From contig NZ_JANKHG010000026.1 of NCBI RefSeq assembly GCF_024623725.1, forward strand, positions 1 to 64,000: 64,000 bases of DNA, written 5' to 3'. Below, one piece after another: positions 19,058 through 27,859 of the stretch (positions within the stretch are counted from its first letter, which is position 1; the number at the start of each line of letters is the position of its first letter). The DNA comes from Limnobacter parvus. Lineage in GTDB: Bacteria; Pseudomonadota; Gammaproteobacteria; Burkholderiales; Burkholderiaceae_B. The notes below the pieces were generated by a model. The model was not told where the DNA came from. It worked only from the letters and a program-made list of their open reading frames with translations, and did no database searches. The translations under genes were made by a program, and so were the position numbers.

Positions 19058-20251
19058 TCAGTCTTGGGGAACTCGCACCCAACCTTCCATAAGTACACGT
19101 GCACTTCTGCTCATAATGGCTTTTTTCACAGCCCACTGACCATTTTCGATTGCAGCTTGAGCACCCACGCGCAACGTGCCGCTGGGGTGGCCAAACCGAA
19201 CAGCTTCACGCTCACTCCCTCCGGCGGCCAGGTTTACCAAGGTGCCCGGAATGGCCGCAGCAGTGCCAATGGCAACCGCTGCCGTGCCCATCATGGCATG
19301 GTGCAGTTTGCCCATGCTCATGGCGCGCACCAGCAAGTCGATGGACTGGGCTTCAACAACCTTGCCGCTTGAACTGGTGTAGGTTTTTGGTGGTGCCACA
19401 AACGCCACCTTGGGGGTGTGTTGGCGTGTAGCGGCCTCGTCCACGTGTTTGATCAAACCCATTTTCACCGCCCCGTGGGCACGGATCGTTTCGAACATGG
19501 CCAGGGCCTTGGGGTCGCTGTTGATGTCGTCTTGCAGCTCGCAACCGGTGTAGCCAATGCTGTCGGCATTTACAAAAATAGTAGGAATACCCGCGTTGAT
19601 CATCGTGGCTTTGAATGTGCCTACACCAGGTACTTCAAGGTCGTCCACCAAATTGCCGGTGGGGAACATGCTGCCCGAAGCGCCGTCTTCACCTTCATCA
19701 GCCGGGTCCAGAAATTCAAGTTGCACTTCAGCAGCCGCGAAGGTAACGCCATCGAGTTCAAAGTCGCCAGTTTCCTGAACAAGCCCTTCCGAGATGGGCA
19801 CATGCGCAATGATGGTTTTGCCAATATTGGCTTGCCAAATGCGCACCTCGCAGGTGCCGTTTTGTGGCACACGCGAAGGGTCGACCAGTCCGCTGGCTAC
19901 CGCGAATGAACCCACTGCGGAAGACAGGTTGCCACAGTTTCCGCTCCAGTCCACAAAAGCCTTGTCGATTGAAACCTGCCCAAACAGATAGTCCACATCA
20001 TGGTCCGCTTTGCTGCTTTTGCTTAAAATCACAGTTTTGCTGGTGCTTGATGTGGCACCACCCATGCCGTCGATTTGCTTGCCGTAGGGGTCGGGGCTGC
20101 CAATGACACGCAGCAGCAGTTTGTCGCGTGCTTCGCCCGGTTTCTGGCATGCTTCGGGCAAATCCTGCAACCTGAAAAACACGCCCTTGCTGGTGCCGCC
20201 ACGCATGTAGGTTGCAGCTACTTTCAGTTGCTGGGTGTTTTTATTGCTCAT
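19058..20251 (-). CDS. prpF: 2-methylaconitate cis-trans isomerase PrpF
   Basis: This 397-residue enzyme isomerises the 2-methylaconitate made by AcnD to the form usable by the next hydration step of the methylcitrate cycle. The N-terminus carries the family hallmark YMRGGTSKGVFF, and GGATSSTSK follows near residue 65. The fold is the diaminopimelate-epimerase-like double barrel. It is the last gene of prpB-prpC-acnD-prpF. Its ATG overlaps the acnD stop (ATGA, 20248-20251), implying translational coupling. The pairing of acnD with prpF replaces prpD, which is absent here. A terminator follows directly. Confidence 0.95.
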   Translation of the reverse strand: MSNKNTQQLKVAATYMRGGTSKGVFFRLQDLPEACQKPGEARDKLLLRVIGSPDPYGKQIDGMGGATSSTSKTVILSKSSKADHDVDYLFGQVSIDKAFVDWSGNCGNLSSAVGSFAVASGLVDPSRVPQNGTCEVRIWQANIGKTIIAHVPISEGLVQETGDFELDGVTFAAAEVQLEFLDPADEGEDGASGSMFPTGNLVDDLEVPGVGTFKATMINAGIPTIFVNADSIGYTGCELQDDINSDPKALAMFETIRAHGAVKMGLIKHVDEAATRQHTPKVAFVAPPKTYTSSSGKVVEAQSIDLLVRAMSMGKLHHAMMGTAAVAIGTAAAIPGTLVNLAAGGSEREAVRFGHPSGTLRVGAQAAIENGQWAVKKAIMSRSARVLMEGWVRVPQD

Positions 20252-22866
20252 GCAGCAGTTCCTTCAAGGAAGTCTTGCGCGAAACGCTGCAACACGCCGC
20301 CGGCTTCATAAATTGAAACCTCTTCAGCAGTGTCCAGGCGGCAGGTTACGGGGAATTCAACACGCTCGCCATTCTTGCGGGTCATCACCACGGTCAGGGT
20401 TGCGCGCGGGCTGCGCTCACCCAACACTTCAAACACTTCCGTGCCGTCAATGTTGTAGGTGTGGCGTGTGTCGCCCGCCTTGAATTCAAGGGGCAGGGTG
20501 CCCATGCCAATCAGGTTGGTGCGGTGAATGCGCTCAAAGCCTTCGGCAACAATCGCTTCCACGCCCGCAAGGCGAACGCCTTTCGCGGCCCAGTCGCGTG
20601 AAGAGCCTTGGCCGTAATCCGCACCGGCAATAATAATCAGCGGTTGGCCACGGTCCATGTAGGTTTCAATCGCTTCCCACATGCGCGTTACTTTGCCTTC
20701 TGGTTCAATACGTGCCAACGAGCCTTTTTTCACCTTGCCGTCCGCGTCGCGAACCATCTCGTTTTGCAGAGTAGGGTTGGCGAAGGTGGCGCGTTGTGCG
20801 GTCAAATGGTCGCCGCGGTGCGTCGCGTAGCTGTTGAAGTCTTCCTCAGGCAAGCCCATTTTGTGCAGGTATTCACCGGCCGCGCTATTCATCATGATTG
20901 CGTTCGATGGGCTTAGGTGATCGGTGGTGATGTTGTCACCCAGCACCGCAAGCGGGCGCATGTTTTTCAAGGTACGTGGTCGAGCAGCCAAAGCACCCTG
21001 GCCCTCAGTGTCCCAATACGGTGGGCGGCGAATGTAAGTGCTTTGCGGGCGCCAGTCGTACAAGGGGCTTTTCGCTTCTTCAATCGCACCAAGGTCAAAC
21101 ATGGGAATGTAAATTTCGCGAAACTGGGAAGGCTTCACGAACTCATTCACGATTGCATCGATTTCTTCGTCGCTGGGCCACAGGTCGATCAGGCGAATTT
21201 CCTTTCCGTTCACCACACCCAGCACATCGCGTTCAATGTCAAATCGAATGGTGCCCGCAATCGCATAAGCCACCACCAGCGGTGGACTGGCCAAAAAGGC
21301 CTGCTTGGCATAGGGGTGAATGCGGCCATCGAAGTTACGGTTGCCGGAAAGCACGGCTGTGGCGTACAAATCGCGGTCGATGATTTCCTGTTGAATTTTC
21401 GGATCAAGAGCGCCGCTCATGCCATTGCAGGTGGTGCAAGCGAATGCCACAATGCCAAAGCCCAGCTTTTCCAGTTCAGGCAGCAGGCCTGAATCCTTCA
21501 AATACAACTCGGCTACCTTGGAACCTGGGGCGAAAGATGACTTCACCCAGGGTTTGCGCACTAAGCCCATCTCGTTGGCTTTGCGGGCCAACAAAGCTGC
21601 AGCCACCACGTTGCGGGGGTTGCTTGTGTTGGTGCAGCTGGTAATAGCGGCGATAATCACCGCGCCATCTGGCATTAAGCCTTCAGCTTCCTGGGCGCGT
21701 GCTGCCTCCAGATTGCCTGAAATGCCTTTGGCTGCCAAATCGCTGGTGGCCACACGGGCGTGCGGGTTGGATGGCCCAGCCATGCTTCGTACTACCTTGC
21801 TCAAATCGAATGTCAGTACGCGTTCGTATTCAGCCCCCACCATTTTGCTGGCCCACAAGCCAGTGTGCTTGGCGTATTGTTCGACCAGTTTCACCTGTTC
21901 ATCTTCACGGCCAGTCAGCTTCAGGTAATCAATGGTTTGCTCGTCGATGTAGAACATCGCAGCAGTGGCACCGTATTCCGGGGTCATGTTGGAAATGGTT
22001 GCACGGTCGCCAATGGTCAAGCTGTTCGCGCCTTCACCGAAAAATTCAATGTAGGCACCCACCACGCGTTCCTTGCGCAAAAATGCAGTCAATTCCAGCA
22101 CGATGTCGGTTGCGGTAATGCCAGGTTGGCGCTTGCCGGTCAGTTCCACGCCCACAATGTCGGGCAGGCGCATCATTGATGCACGCCCCAGCATCACTGT
22201 TTCGGCTTCAAGGCCACCCACACCAATTGAAATCACGCCCAGTGCGTCCACGTGCGGTGTGTGGCTGTCCGTACCCACACAGGTGTCTGGGAATGCCACG
22301 CCATCGCGAACCTGTACCACCGGCGACATTTTTTCCAGGTTGATCTGGTGCATGATGCCGTTGCCGGCTGGAATTACGTCCACATTCTTGAATGCAGTTT
22401 TGGTCCAGTTAATAAAATGGAAACGGTCTTCGTTGCGGCGTTCTTCAATGTCGCGGTTTTTCTGGAATGCATCGGGATCAAAACCGCCGCATTCCACAGC
22501 CAGTGAGTGGTCTACGATCAACTGAGTGGGCACTACAGGGTTTACCAGCGATGGGTCGCCGCCCTGGTCCGCAATCGCATTGCGAAGGCCTGCCAAATCG
22601 ACCAAAGCAGTTTGGCCCAGAATGTCGTGGCACACCACGCGCGCGGGGTACCAAGGAAAGTCCAGGTCTCGCTTGCGGTAAATCAGTTGCTTCAGGCTGT
22701 CGGTCAATGCGCCCGGTTCGCAACGGCGCACCAGTTGCTCGGCCAACACCTTGCTGGTGTATGGCAACTTGTCCCAAGCACCGGGTTCGATTGCATCGAC
22801 AGCCGCTTGGGTGTCGAAGAAATCAAGTGCAGTGCCGGGCAGGTTCTTTCTGAATTGAGTGTTCAT
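20248..22866 (-). CDS. acnD: Fe/S-dependent 2-methylisocitrate dehydratase AcnD
   Basis: This 872-residue aconitase-family enzyme dehydrates 2-methylcitrate to 2-methylaconitate. Cluster ligands lie in [12 protein letters not shown] and FACTTCNGMSG, and the swivel segment [12 protein letters not shown] is present. Sequence features and its place between prpC and prpF separate it from the housekeeping acnA, which is in a different context. Only three bases separate it from prpC, and it overlaps prpF by four, so it is within the prp operon, probably driven by the sigma-54 promoter upstream of prpB. Confidence 0.95.
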   Translation of the reverse strand: MNTQFRKNLPGTALDFFDTQAAVDAIEPGAWDKLPYTSKVLAEQLVRRCEPGALTDSLKQLIYRKRDLDFPWYPARVVCHDILGQTALVDLAGLRNAIADQGGDPSLVNPVVPTQLIVDHSLAVECGGFDPDAFQKNRDIEERRNEDRFHFINWTKTAFKNVDVIPAGNGIMHQINLEKMSPVVQVRDGVAFPDTCVGTDSHTPHVDALGVISIGVGGLEAETVMLGRASMMRLPDIVGVELTGKRQPGITATDIVLELTAFLRKERVVGAYIEFFGEGANSLTIGDRATISNMTPEYGATAAMFYIDEQTIDYLKLTGREDEQVKLVEQYAKHTGLWASKMVGAEYERVLTFDLSKVVRSMAGPSNPHARVATSDLAAKGISGNLEAARAQEAEGLMPDGAVIIAAITSCTNTSNPRNVVAAALLARKANEMGLVRKPWVKSSFAPGSKVAELYLKDSGLLPELEKLGFGIVAFACTTCNGMSGALDPKIQQEIIDRDLYATAVLSGNRNFDGRIHPYAKQAFLASPPLVVAYAIAGTIRFDIERDVLGVVNGKEIRLIDLWPSDEEIDAIVNEFVKPSQFREIYIPMFDLGAIEEAKSPLYDWRPQSTYIRRPPYWDTEGQGALAARPRTLKNMRPLAVLGDNITTDHLSPSNAIMMNSAAGEYLHKMGLPEEDFNSYATHRGDHLTAQRATFANPTLQNEMVRDADGKVKKGSLARIEPEGKVTRMWEAIETYMDRGQPLIIIAGADYGQGSSRDWAAKGVRLAGVEAIVAEGFERIHRTNLIGMGTLPLEFKAGDTRHTYNIDGTEVFEVLGERSPRATLTVVMTRKNGERVEFPVTCRLDTAEEVSIYEAGGVLQRFAQDFLEGTAA

Positions 22867-22869
22867 AAA

Positions 22870-24030
22870 TTATTTGCGATCCTTGATGGCTACAAATTTC
22901 TGGTCTTCAGGGCCGGTGTAGTTGGCGCTTGGGCGAATAATCTTGCCGTCAATGCGTTGTTCAATGACGTGGGCGCTCCAGCCGGAAGTGCGGGCAATCA
23001 CGAACAGGGGGGTGAACATGGCAGTGGGCACGCCCATCATGTGGTAACTAACAGCGCTGAACCAGTCCAGGTTCGGGAACATTTTCTTGATTTCCCACAT
23101 CACGCTTTCCAAGCGTTCGGCGATGTTGTACATCTTCATGTTGTTTTGTTCTTTGGACAAATCTTCCGCCACTTTCTTGATCACCACGTTGCGGGGATCG
23201 CTCACGGTGTACACCGGGTGGCCAAAACCAATCACCACCTCTTTGCGTTCTACGCGGGCGCGAATGTCAGCCTCTGCTTCATCGGGTGTGTCGTAACGTT
23301 TTTGAATCTCGAATGCCACTTCGTTGGCGCCGCCATGTTTGGGGCCGCGCAGGGCACCAATACCACCGCAAATTGCGGAATACATGTCGGAACCAGTGCC
23401 AGCCACCACGCGGCTGGTGAACGTGGATGCGTTGAATTCATGTTCCGCGTACAGAATCAGCGAGGTGTGCATGGCGCTAACCCAGCTGTCACGGGGTTTT
23501 TCGCCGTGCAGCAAATGCAGGAAGTGGCCACCGATGGAATCATCGTCGGTTTCCACTTCAATTCGCTTGCCGTTGTGGCTGTAGTGGTACCAGTAAAGCA
23601 GCATGCTGCCCAGGCTGGCCATCAGTTTGTCGGCAATGTCGCGGGCACCGGGGTGGTTGTGGTCGTCTTTCTCGGGTTGTAGGCAACCCAGTACTGAAAC
23701 ACCGGTGCGCATTACGTCCATGGGGTGGGCTGATGGGGGCAGGGCTTCCAGCGCTTGCTTCACGCCAGCGGGAATGCCGCGCAATGCTTTCAGCTTCAGC
23801 TTGTAGCCAGCCAATTCAGCCACGGTGGGCAGCTTGCCGTGCACCAGCAGGTAAGCAATTTCCTCGAACTCGGTGGTGGTGGCCAAATCAAGAATGTCGT
23901 AACCGCGGTAAGCCAAATCGTTGCCTGTGCGGCCTACGGTACACAGGGCAGTGTTGCCTGCGGAGGTGCCAGAAAGGGCGACGGATTTCTTGGGCTTAAA
24001 GCCGGGGTTTGTTGTTTGTTGCTCAGACAT
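22870..24030 (-). CDS. prpC: 2-methylcitrate synthase PrpC
   Basis: This 386-residue citrate-synthase-family enzyme condenses propionyl-CoA with oxaloacetate to 2-methylcitrate, opening the methylcitrate cycle. The first catalytic His region is [13 protein letters not shown] and the second is [14 protein letters not shown]. The protein is shorter than the gltA product (435 residues) and lacks its N-terminal beta domain, as is usual for PrpC. GGAGA sits before the ATG. It lies second in the prp operon, 58 bp after prpB, with an A/T-rich spacer. Confidence 0.96.
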   Translation of the reverse strand: MSEQQTTNPGFKPKKSVALSGTSAGNTALCTVGRTGNDLAYRGYDILDLATTTEFEEIAYLLVHGKLPTVAELAGYKLKLKALRGIPAGVKQALEALPPSAHPMDVMRTGVSVLGCLQPEKDDHNHPGARDIADKLMASLGSMLLYWYHYSHNGKRIEVETDDDSIGGHFLHLLHGEKPRDSWVSAMHTSLILYAEHEFNASTFTSRVVAGTGSDMYSAICGGIGALRGPKHGGANEVAFEIQKRYDTPDEAEADIRARVERKEVVIGFGHPVYTVSDPRNVVIKKVAEDLSKEQNNMKMYNIAERLESVMWEIKKMFPNLDWFSAVSYHMMGVPTAMFTPLFVIARTSGWSAHVIEQRIDGKIIRPSANYTGPEDQKFVAIKDRK

Positions 24031-24088
24031 TGCTGTCTCCTGTTTAAAATGGTGTTTTATAACAATTATTTATTGTGTTTTTTTAAAG

Positions 24089-24970
24089 TTATTTCTGCTG
24101 AAACAAGGCGTCCAGTTTCTGCTCGAAGTCGTGGTAGCCAATGCTGTCATAGAGCTCCATGCGAGTTTGCATGGTGTCCAGCACATTCTTCTGGGTGCCG
24201 TCCCGGCGAACTGCTTCGTACACATTTTGTGCTGCTTTGTTCATGGCGCGGAATGCGCTCAAAGGGTAAAGCACCAGGCCAACACCTGCGCCTTTCAGTT
24301 CTTCGGTGGTAAACAGGGGCGTGGCACCGAATTCGGTAATGTTCGCCAGCACGGGTACCTTCACAGCATCCACGAATTGCTGGTACATGCTCAGTTCGGT
24401 CATTGCTTCAGGGAAAATCATGTCGGCACCGGCCTCAACACAGGCACAGGCGCGGTCGATCGCAGACTGCAATCCTTCAACGGCCAGCGCATCGGTGCGG
24501 GCCATGATTACGAAGTCATCTGAACCACGTGCATCCACTGCGGCCTTAATGCGGTCGACCATTTCAGCTTGGGTCACAATGGCTTTGCCGGGGCGGTGGC
24601 CACAACGCTTTGCGCCCACCTGGTCTTCAATGTGCATGGCGGCAGCACCGGCTTTCATCATGGCTTTGGTGGTGCGGGCAATGTTGAAGGCGGATGATCC
24701 AAAACCAGTGTCTACGTCGACCAGCAGGGGCGTGTCGCACACATCGGTAATACGGCGTACATCAGTCAATACATCGTCTAGCCCTGAAATGCCCAAGTCG
24801 GGCAGGCCCAGTGAACCGGCGGCCACACCGCCACCGCTTAGGTAAATGGCTTTGAAGCCAGCGCGTTTGGCCAGCAGCGCATGGTTGGCGTTGATTGCGC
24901 CAATCACTTGCAAAGGTTGTTCTTCTCTTACGGCCTGGCGAAAACGGGCGCCTGCGGAATTTTGGGTCAT
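24089..24970 (-). CDS. prpB: 2-methylisocitrate lyase PrpB
   Basis: This 293-residue enzyme of the isocitrate lyase/PEP mutase superfamily cleaves 2-methylisocitrate to pyruvate and succinate, the last step of the cycle. The KRCGH catalytic loop (121-125, Cys123) and metal-binding DVDTGFG (85-91) are clear. AAGGAG lies six bases before the ATG. It is the first gene of the operon. About 30 bp upstream of its start lies a near-perfect sigma-54 promoter, fitting the divergently encoded activator PrpR. Confidence 0.97.
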   Translation of the reverse strand: MTQNSAGARFRQAVREEQPLQVIGAINANHALLAKRAGFKAIYLSGGGVAAGSLGLPDLGISGLDDVLTDVRRITDVCDTPLLVDVDTGFGSSAFNIARTTKAMMKAGAAAMHIEDQVGAKRCGHRPGKAIVTQAEMVDRIKAAVDARGSDDFVIMARTDALAVEGLQSAIDRACACVEAGADMIFPEAMTELSMYQQFVDAVKVPVLANITEFGATPLFTTEELKGAGVGLVLYPLSAFRAMNKAAQNVYEAVRRDGTQKNVLDTMQTRMELYDSIGYHDFEQKLDALFQQK

Positions 24971-25000
24971 GGAATTCTCCTTGTTGTATGTGTTGTGTAG

Positions 25001-25016
25001 TGCAGGGTTCGTGCCA
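25001..25016 (-). promoter_or_regulatory. Sigma-54 (-24/-12) promoter of prpB-prpC-acnD-prpF
   Basis: On the minus strand these bases read TGGCACGAACCCTGCA, matching the consensus TGGCACGNNNNTTGCW at 11 of 12 defined positions with exact GG-GC spacing. The site is about 30 bp before the prpB start, and the divergent neighbour is a sigma-54 activator. Confidence 0.85.
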
Positions 25017-25100
25017 GTTGAAATAAATAGATATATATTTATTTTTTTACAATTATTTAAACGACATATATGAGGTGATTTCTAGAATAATTGAATGGTA

Positions 25101-25146
25101 TTTTGAAACATATTTGTATAATATGAAACCAAGTGATGTTTCAAAT
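25101..25146. promoter_or_regulatory. Inverted repeat, candidate PrpR binding site
   Basis: TTTTGAAACAT (25101-25111) and ATGTTTCAAAT (25136-25146) are inverted repeats matching at 10 of 11 positions. A further half-site-like TATGAAACC lies between them. They sit 85-130 bp upstream of the sigma-54 promoter, the usual place for an enhancer-binding protein, and 20-65 bp before prpR, so autoregulation is possible. PrpR as the binding protein is inferred from position. Confidence 0.6.
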
Positions 25147-25165
25147 GTAACGCAAGGTCTTTTTA

Positions 25166-26758
25166 ATGAAACCCAGAGTAGTGGTGTTCAGTATTAGTGC
25201 GCTGGCAGGCACGCTGCGCGAAATTTCCCGCGATTACACAGGTTCAGCCAATATTGAGCTTGTACCCAAGGCTTATGAAGACGCTTTGGCCTATGCGCGC
25301 AACCGCTACTACACCGACACGGCCGACGTGTTTGTCGCGGCTGGTTCCAATGGTGCATTTCTGCTGAATCAGCTTGAAGCACCACTCGTCATTATTCGCA
25401 CCGATGGTTTCGATGTCATGCAGGCTTTGGCTTCTGCACGAAAATCATCGGCAGCGGTGGGCTTAGTCAGCTATGAACATGCTTTCGATGAGCTTGAACA
25501 GTTTGCCCGCGCTTTTGATGTTCCCTTGAACACCCGCACCTACCGCACCCCGGAAGACGCGCGCCGTGCCGTACGGGAATTGGCGCAATTGGGCGTGAAG
25601 GTGGTGGTGGGCTCAGGCTTGGTTACTGAAATTGCACAGGAAATGGGCCTTGAAGCAATTCTGATTTATTCCCGCCAGGGCGTAGTGAAAGCGTTTGAAG
25701 AAGCAATACGGTTGGCCAGTGCCAAGGCAACTGGTGGGGTGCGGCGCAGCAGCCAAGCCTACACTTACCACACCGAGCAAGATTTAATCGGTAATAGCGC
25801 AGCTGTGCAAAAGCTTCGCAGCACCATACGGCTTTGTGGTGGCATTGATTTTTCCGTACTCATTCAAGGTGAAACAGGGGTTGGCAAAGAATTGGTTGCG
25901 CAATCCATTCACACGGCCGGCTCGCGCGCTGGCAAGCCGTTTGTGGCCATTAATTGCGCTTCGCTGACTGAAACCTTGCTTGAAAGCGAGCTGTTTGGTT
26001 ACGAGGAAGGCGCGTTTTCCGGCGCAGTAAAGGGCGGGCGCGCAGGCATGTTTGAAAGTGCGCAAGGTGGCACTGTATTTCTCGACGAAATTGGCGACAT
26101 GCCCTTGGCCTTTCAAACACGATTGCTGCGCATTCTGGAAGACGGCACCGTGCGTCGAATTGGCTCAGCGGCTTCGCGCAAAGTTGATTTTCGCTTGCTG
26201 GCTGCCAGCAATGTGAACTTGCAACAAGCCGTTGAGGCAGGGCGGTTTCGCGAAGACCTGTATTTCCGCTTGAATGAAATGTTGATTCAAATCCAACCCC
26301 TGCGGGAACGTGTTGAAGACATTGTTGAATTGGCGGGTCATTTTCTACGCACCACGCCGGTTCGGGTTAGCAAGGCGCGTTTTGACGCATTTCTTCAACT
26401 GGCTTTGCCAGTTTTGCAAACTTTGCCATGGCCCGGAAATATCAGGCAGTTGAAAAATGTTTGTCGCAGGGCGGCGGTACTAATGCTCCAGGACAACGAT
26501 GTTTTATCGTGGCGAACTTGGTTTCCAGATTTGTTCCAGAAAGCGTTTAAACCGCCCGTGGCAGAACAAGCACCTGCTTCCAGTCATGAATTCACCACAA
26601 TGAACGAATTGGCTTTGGCCTACAGCCGTGCAGCCAAGGCCGATCGAGCTGCGATTGTTCAAAGTGCATTGAAATTGGCTGATGGACAGGTGCAGATGGT
26701 TGCAGCAGGTCTGGGGGTAAGCCGTTCAACCGTATGGCGTTTGGGAAAAGTAAATTGA
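25166..26758 (+). CDS. prpR: Propionate catabolism sigma-54 activator PrpR
   Basis: This 530-residue regulator has an N-terminal PrpR-type sensory domain (about 10-200), which in the family senses 2-methylcitrate. The central AAA+ sigma-54-interacting domain has Walker A GETGVGKE (235-242), Walker B-like GGTVFLDEIG and an arginine-finger region. A Fis-type helix-turn-helix closes the protein (DGQVQMVAAGLGVSRSTVWR). The sigma-54-contact loop reads GAFSGA rather than the usual GAFTGA. The gene is divergent from prpB, and the 195-bp spacer holds both a sigma-54 promoter and an inverted repeat. It should switch on the prp genes during propionate use. Confidence 0.95.
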   Translation: MKPRVVVFSISALAGTLREISRDYTGSANIELVPKAYEDALAYARNRYYTDTADVFVAAGSNGAFLLNQLEAPLVIIRTDGFDVMQALASARKSSAAVGLVSYEHAFDELEQFARAFDVPLNTRTYRTPEDARRAVRELAQLGVKVVVGSGLVTEIAQEMGLEAILIYSRQGVVKAFEEAIRLASAKATGGVRRSSQAYTYHTEQDLIGNSAAVQKLRSTIRLCGGIDFSVLIQGETGVGKELVAQSIHTAGSRAGKPFVAINCASLTETLLESELFGYEEGAFSGAVKGGRAGMFESAQGGTVFLDEIGDMPLAFQTRLLRILEDGTVRRIGSAASRKVDFRLLAASNVNLQQAVEAGRFREDLYFRLNEMLIQIQPLRERVEDIVELAGHFLRTTPVRVSKARFDAFLQLALPVLQTLPWPGNIRQLKNVCRRAAVLMLQDNDVLSWRTWFPDLFQKAFKPPVAEQAPASSHEFTTMNELALAYSRAAKADRAAIVQSALKLADGQVQMVAAGLGVSRSTVWRLGKVN

Positions 26759-26828
26759 TATGTCGTATTGCTTGAGTTTTTGAGGGTTCAAGGGTTGATC
26801 AGTCGTTGCTTCCGCTAAGCTCTCATTT

Positions 26829-27236
26829 ATGTCCTACATTGCTCCAAAAATTACAGAATCAGAAGTTGAATTTACCGCCATTCGCGCCCAAGGTGCGGGT
26901 GGCCAGAACGTCAACAAGGTATCCAGCGCCATTCACTTGCGTTTCGACATTCGTTCGTCTTCGCTGCCCGAATTCATCAAGGAAAAGTTATTGGTCTTGC
27001 AAGATCAGCGAGTGACCAAAGAAGGTGTTGTTGTGATTAAAGCGCAAACCACCCGCAGCCAGGAACAGAACCGGGTCGATGCACTGGCCCGGTTGAATGA
27101 ATTAATTGCTGAAGTTTCAAAACCGGTGAAAACACGTCGCGAAACCCGGCCCACCCTGGGTTCCAAGCAACGTCGCCTGGAAGGCAAATCAATTCGCGGG
27201 CAGGTCAAAGCGCTTCGGGGCAAGATTCAAGACTGA
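26829..27236 (+). CDS. arfB: Alternative ribosome-rescue factor ArfB (peptidyl-tRNA hydrolase)
   Basis: This 135-residue protein releases stalled ribosomes by hydrolysing peptidyl-tRNA. The GGQ motif is at 24-26 (RAQGAGGQNVNK). The C-terminal tail is strongly basic (KQRRLEGKSIRGQVKALRGK), as in YaeJ/ArfB, where it enters the empty mRNA channel. The length is that of ArfB rather than of full release factors. It is 70 bp after prpR on the same strand but functionally unrelated. Confidence 0.93.
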   Translation: MSYIAPKITESEVEFTAIRAQGAGGQNVNKVSSAIHLRFDIRSSSLPEFIKEKLLVLQDQRVTKEGVVVIKAQTTRSQEQNRVDALARLNELIAEVSKPVKTRRETRPTLGSKQRRLEGKSIRGQVKALRGKIQD

Positions 27237-27332
27237 TTCAGTCCACGCCATCGTCCGCCCTGCGTTAATCATTGGTATTTAGCCAACGCTACGGCACTAT
27301 CTACACACATCTTTTAAATTTAAGGAGAATTA

Positions 27333-27491
27333 ATGGATCTTATCCGCATACTGATCGCGATTTTGTTGCCACCCTTGGGCGTGTTTTTGCAAGAGGGCAT
27401 CGGCAAACATTTCTGGATCAATATTATCTTGACCTTGCTGGGCTATATCCCCGGTATTGTTCACGCGGTTTACATCATCGCCAAGCGTTAA
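27333..27491 (+). CDS. YqaE/Pmp3 family small membrane protein
   Basis: This short gene encodes 52 residues (beginning MDLIRILIAILLPPLGVF), with two transmembrane helices joined by a short loop (QEGIGKHFWINI). It has the family features of an early PPLGVF and a second helix ending YIPGIVHAVYII. AAGGAG lies five to six bases before the ATG. YqaE/Pmp3 (UPF0057) proteins sit in the inner membrane and are linked with salt or membrane stress in other organisms; the exact role is unknown. It is probably monocistronic, with a hairpin downstream (27504-27528). Confidence 0.9.
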   Translation: MDLIRILIAILLPPLGVFLQEGIGKHFWINIILTLLGYIPGIVHAVYIIAKR

Positions 27492-27503
27492 AAAGTCGCT
27501 TGT

Positions 27504-27528
27504 GGATCACCCTGTCAAAGGGTGGTCC
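27504..27528. other. Hairpin downstream of the YqaE-type gene
   Basis: GGATCACCCT (27504-27513) and AGGGTGGTCC (27519-27528) pair at 9 of 10 positions with a 5-nt loop. No T-run follows, so it may act as a 3' mRNA stabiliser rather than a terminator. Confidence 0.5.
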
Positions 27529-27637
27529 GCTCTCTAGGGAAATTCGTTTGAACGTCGAGCATCGAATACCGTGTATAACATGTTCAGGGTTCGCCCGTTA
27601 CTGCACACTCCACTACAATTCTTCAGGACTATAAAAA

Positions 27638-27859
27638 ATGCAAGCCACCAAACTAATCGGAATTCTGTTGATCGTTGCAGGTACCTTGGGCTTGGCATAC
27701 GGCGGTTTCAGCTACACCGAAGAAACCACCGCTGCAAAAATCGGCACACTGGAAATTACAGTTGACCAGGAAAAAAATGTGAATGTACCCATGTGGGCTG
27801 GTGTGGCCGCCATTGTGGCTGGTGCCTTGCTGTTGTTGGCAGGTGGTCGCCGCGGCTAA
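27638..27859 (+). CDS. Small two-helix membrane protein
   Basis: This 73-residue protein has an N-terminal helix (LIGILLIVAGTLGLAYGGF), a polar, probably periplasmic middle (SYTEETTAAKIGTLEITVDQEK) and a second helix (MWAGVAAIVAGALLLLAGG) ending in GRRG. Similar small proteins are common in proteobacteria and are usually left as hypothetical. It directly abuts the convergent rlmF stop (27860) and lies 146 bp after the YqaE-type gene, so this is a small envelope-protein pair. Function unknown. Confidence 0.75.
   Translation: MQATKLIGILLIVAGTLGLAYGGFSYTEETTAAKIGTLEITVDQEKNVNVPMWAGVAAIVAGALLLLAGGRRG

Noticed and set aside
22507-23682. 391-codon open frame on the plus strand across prpC and acnD
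   Set aside because: It lies antisense to two clearly conserved enzymes and has His/Val-rich content typical of reverse-strand shadows of biased codons; no motif or ribosome binding site.
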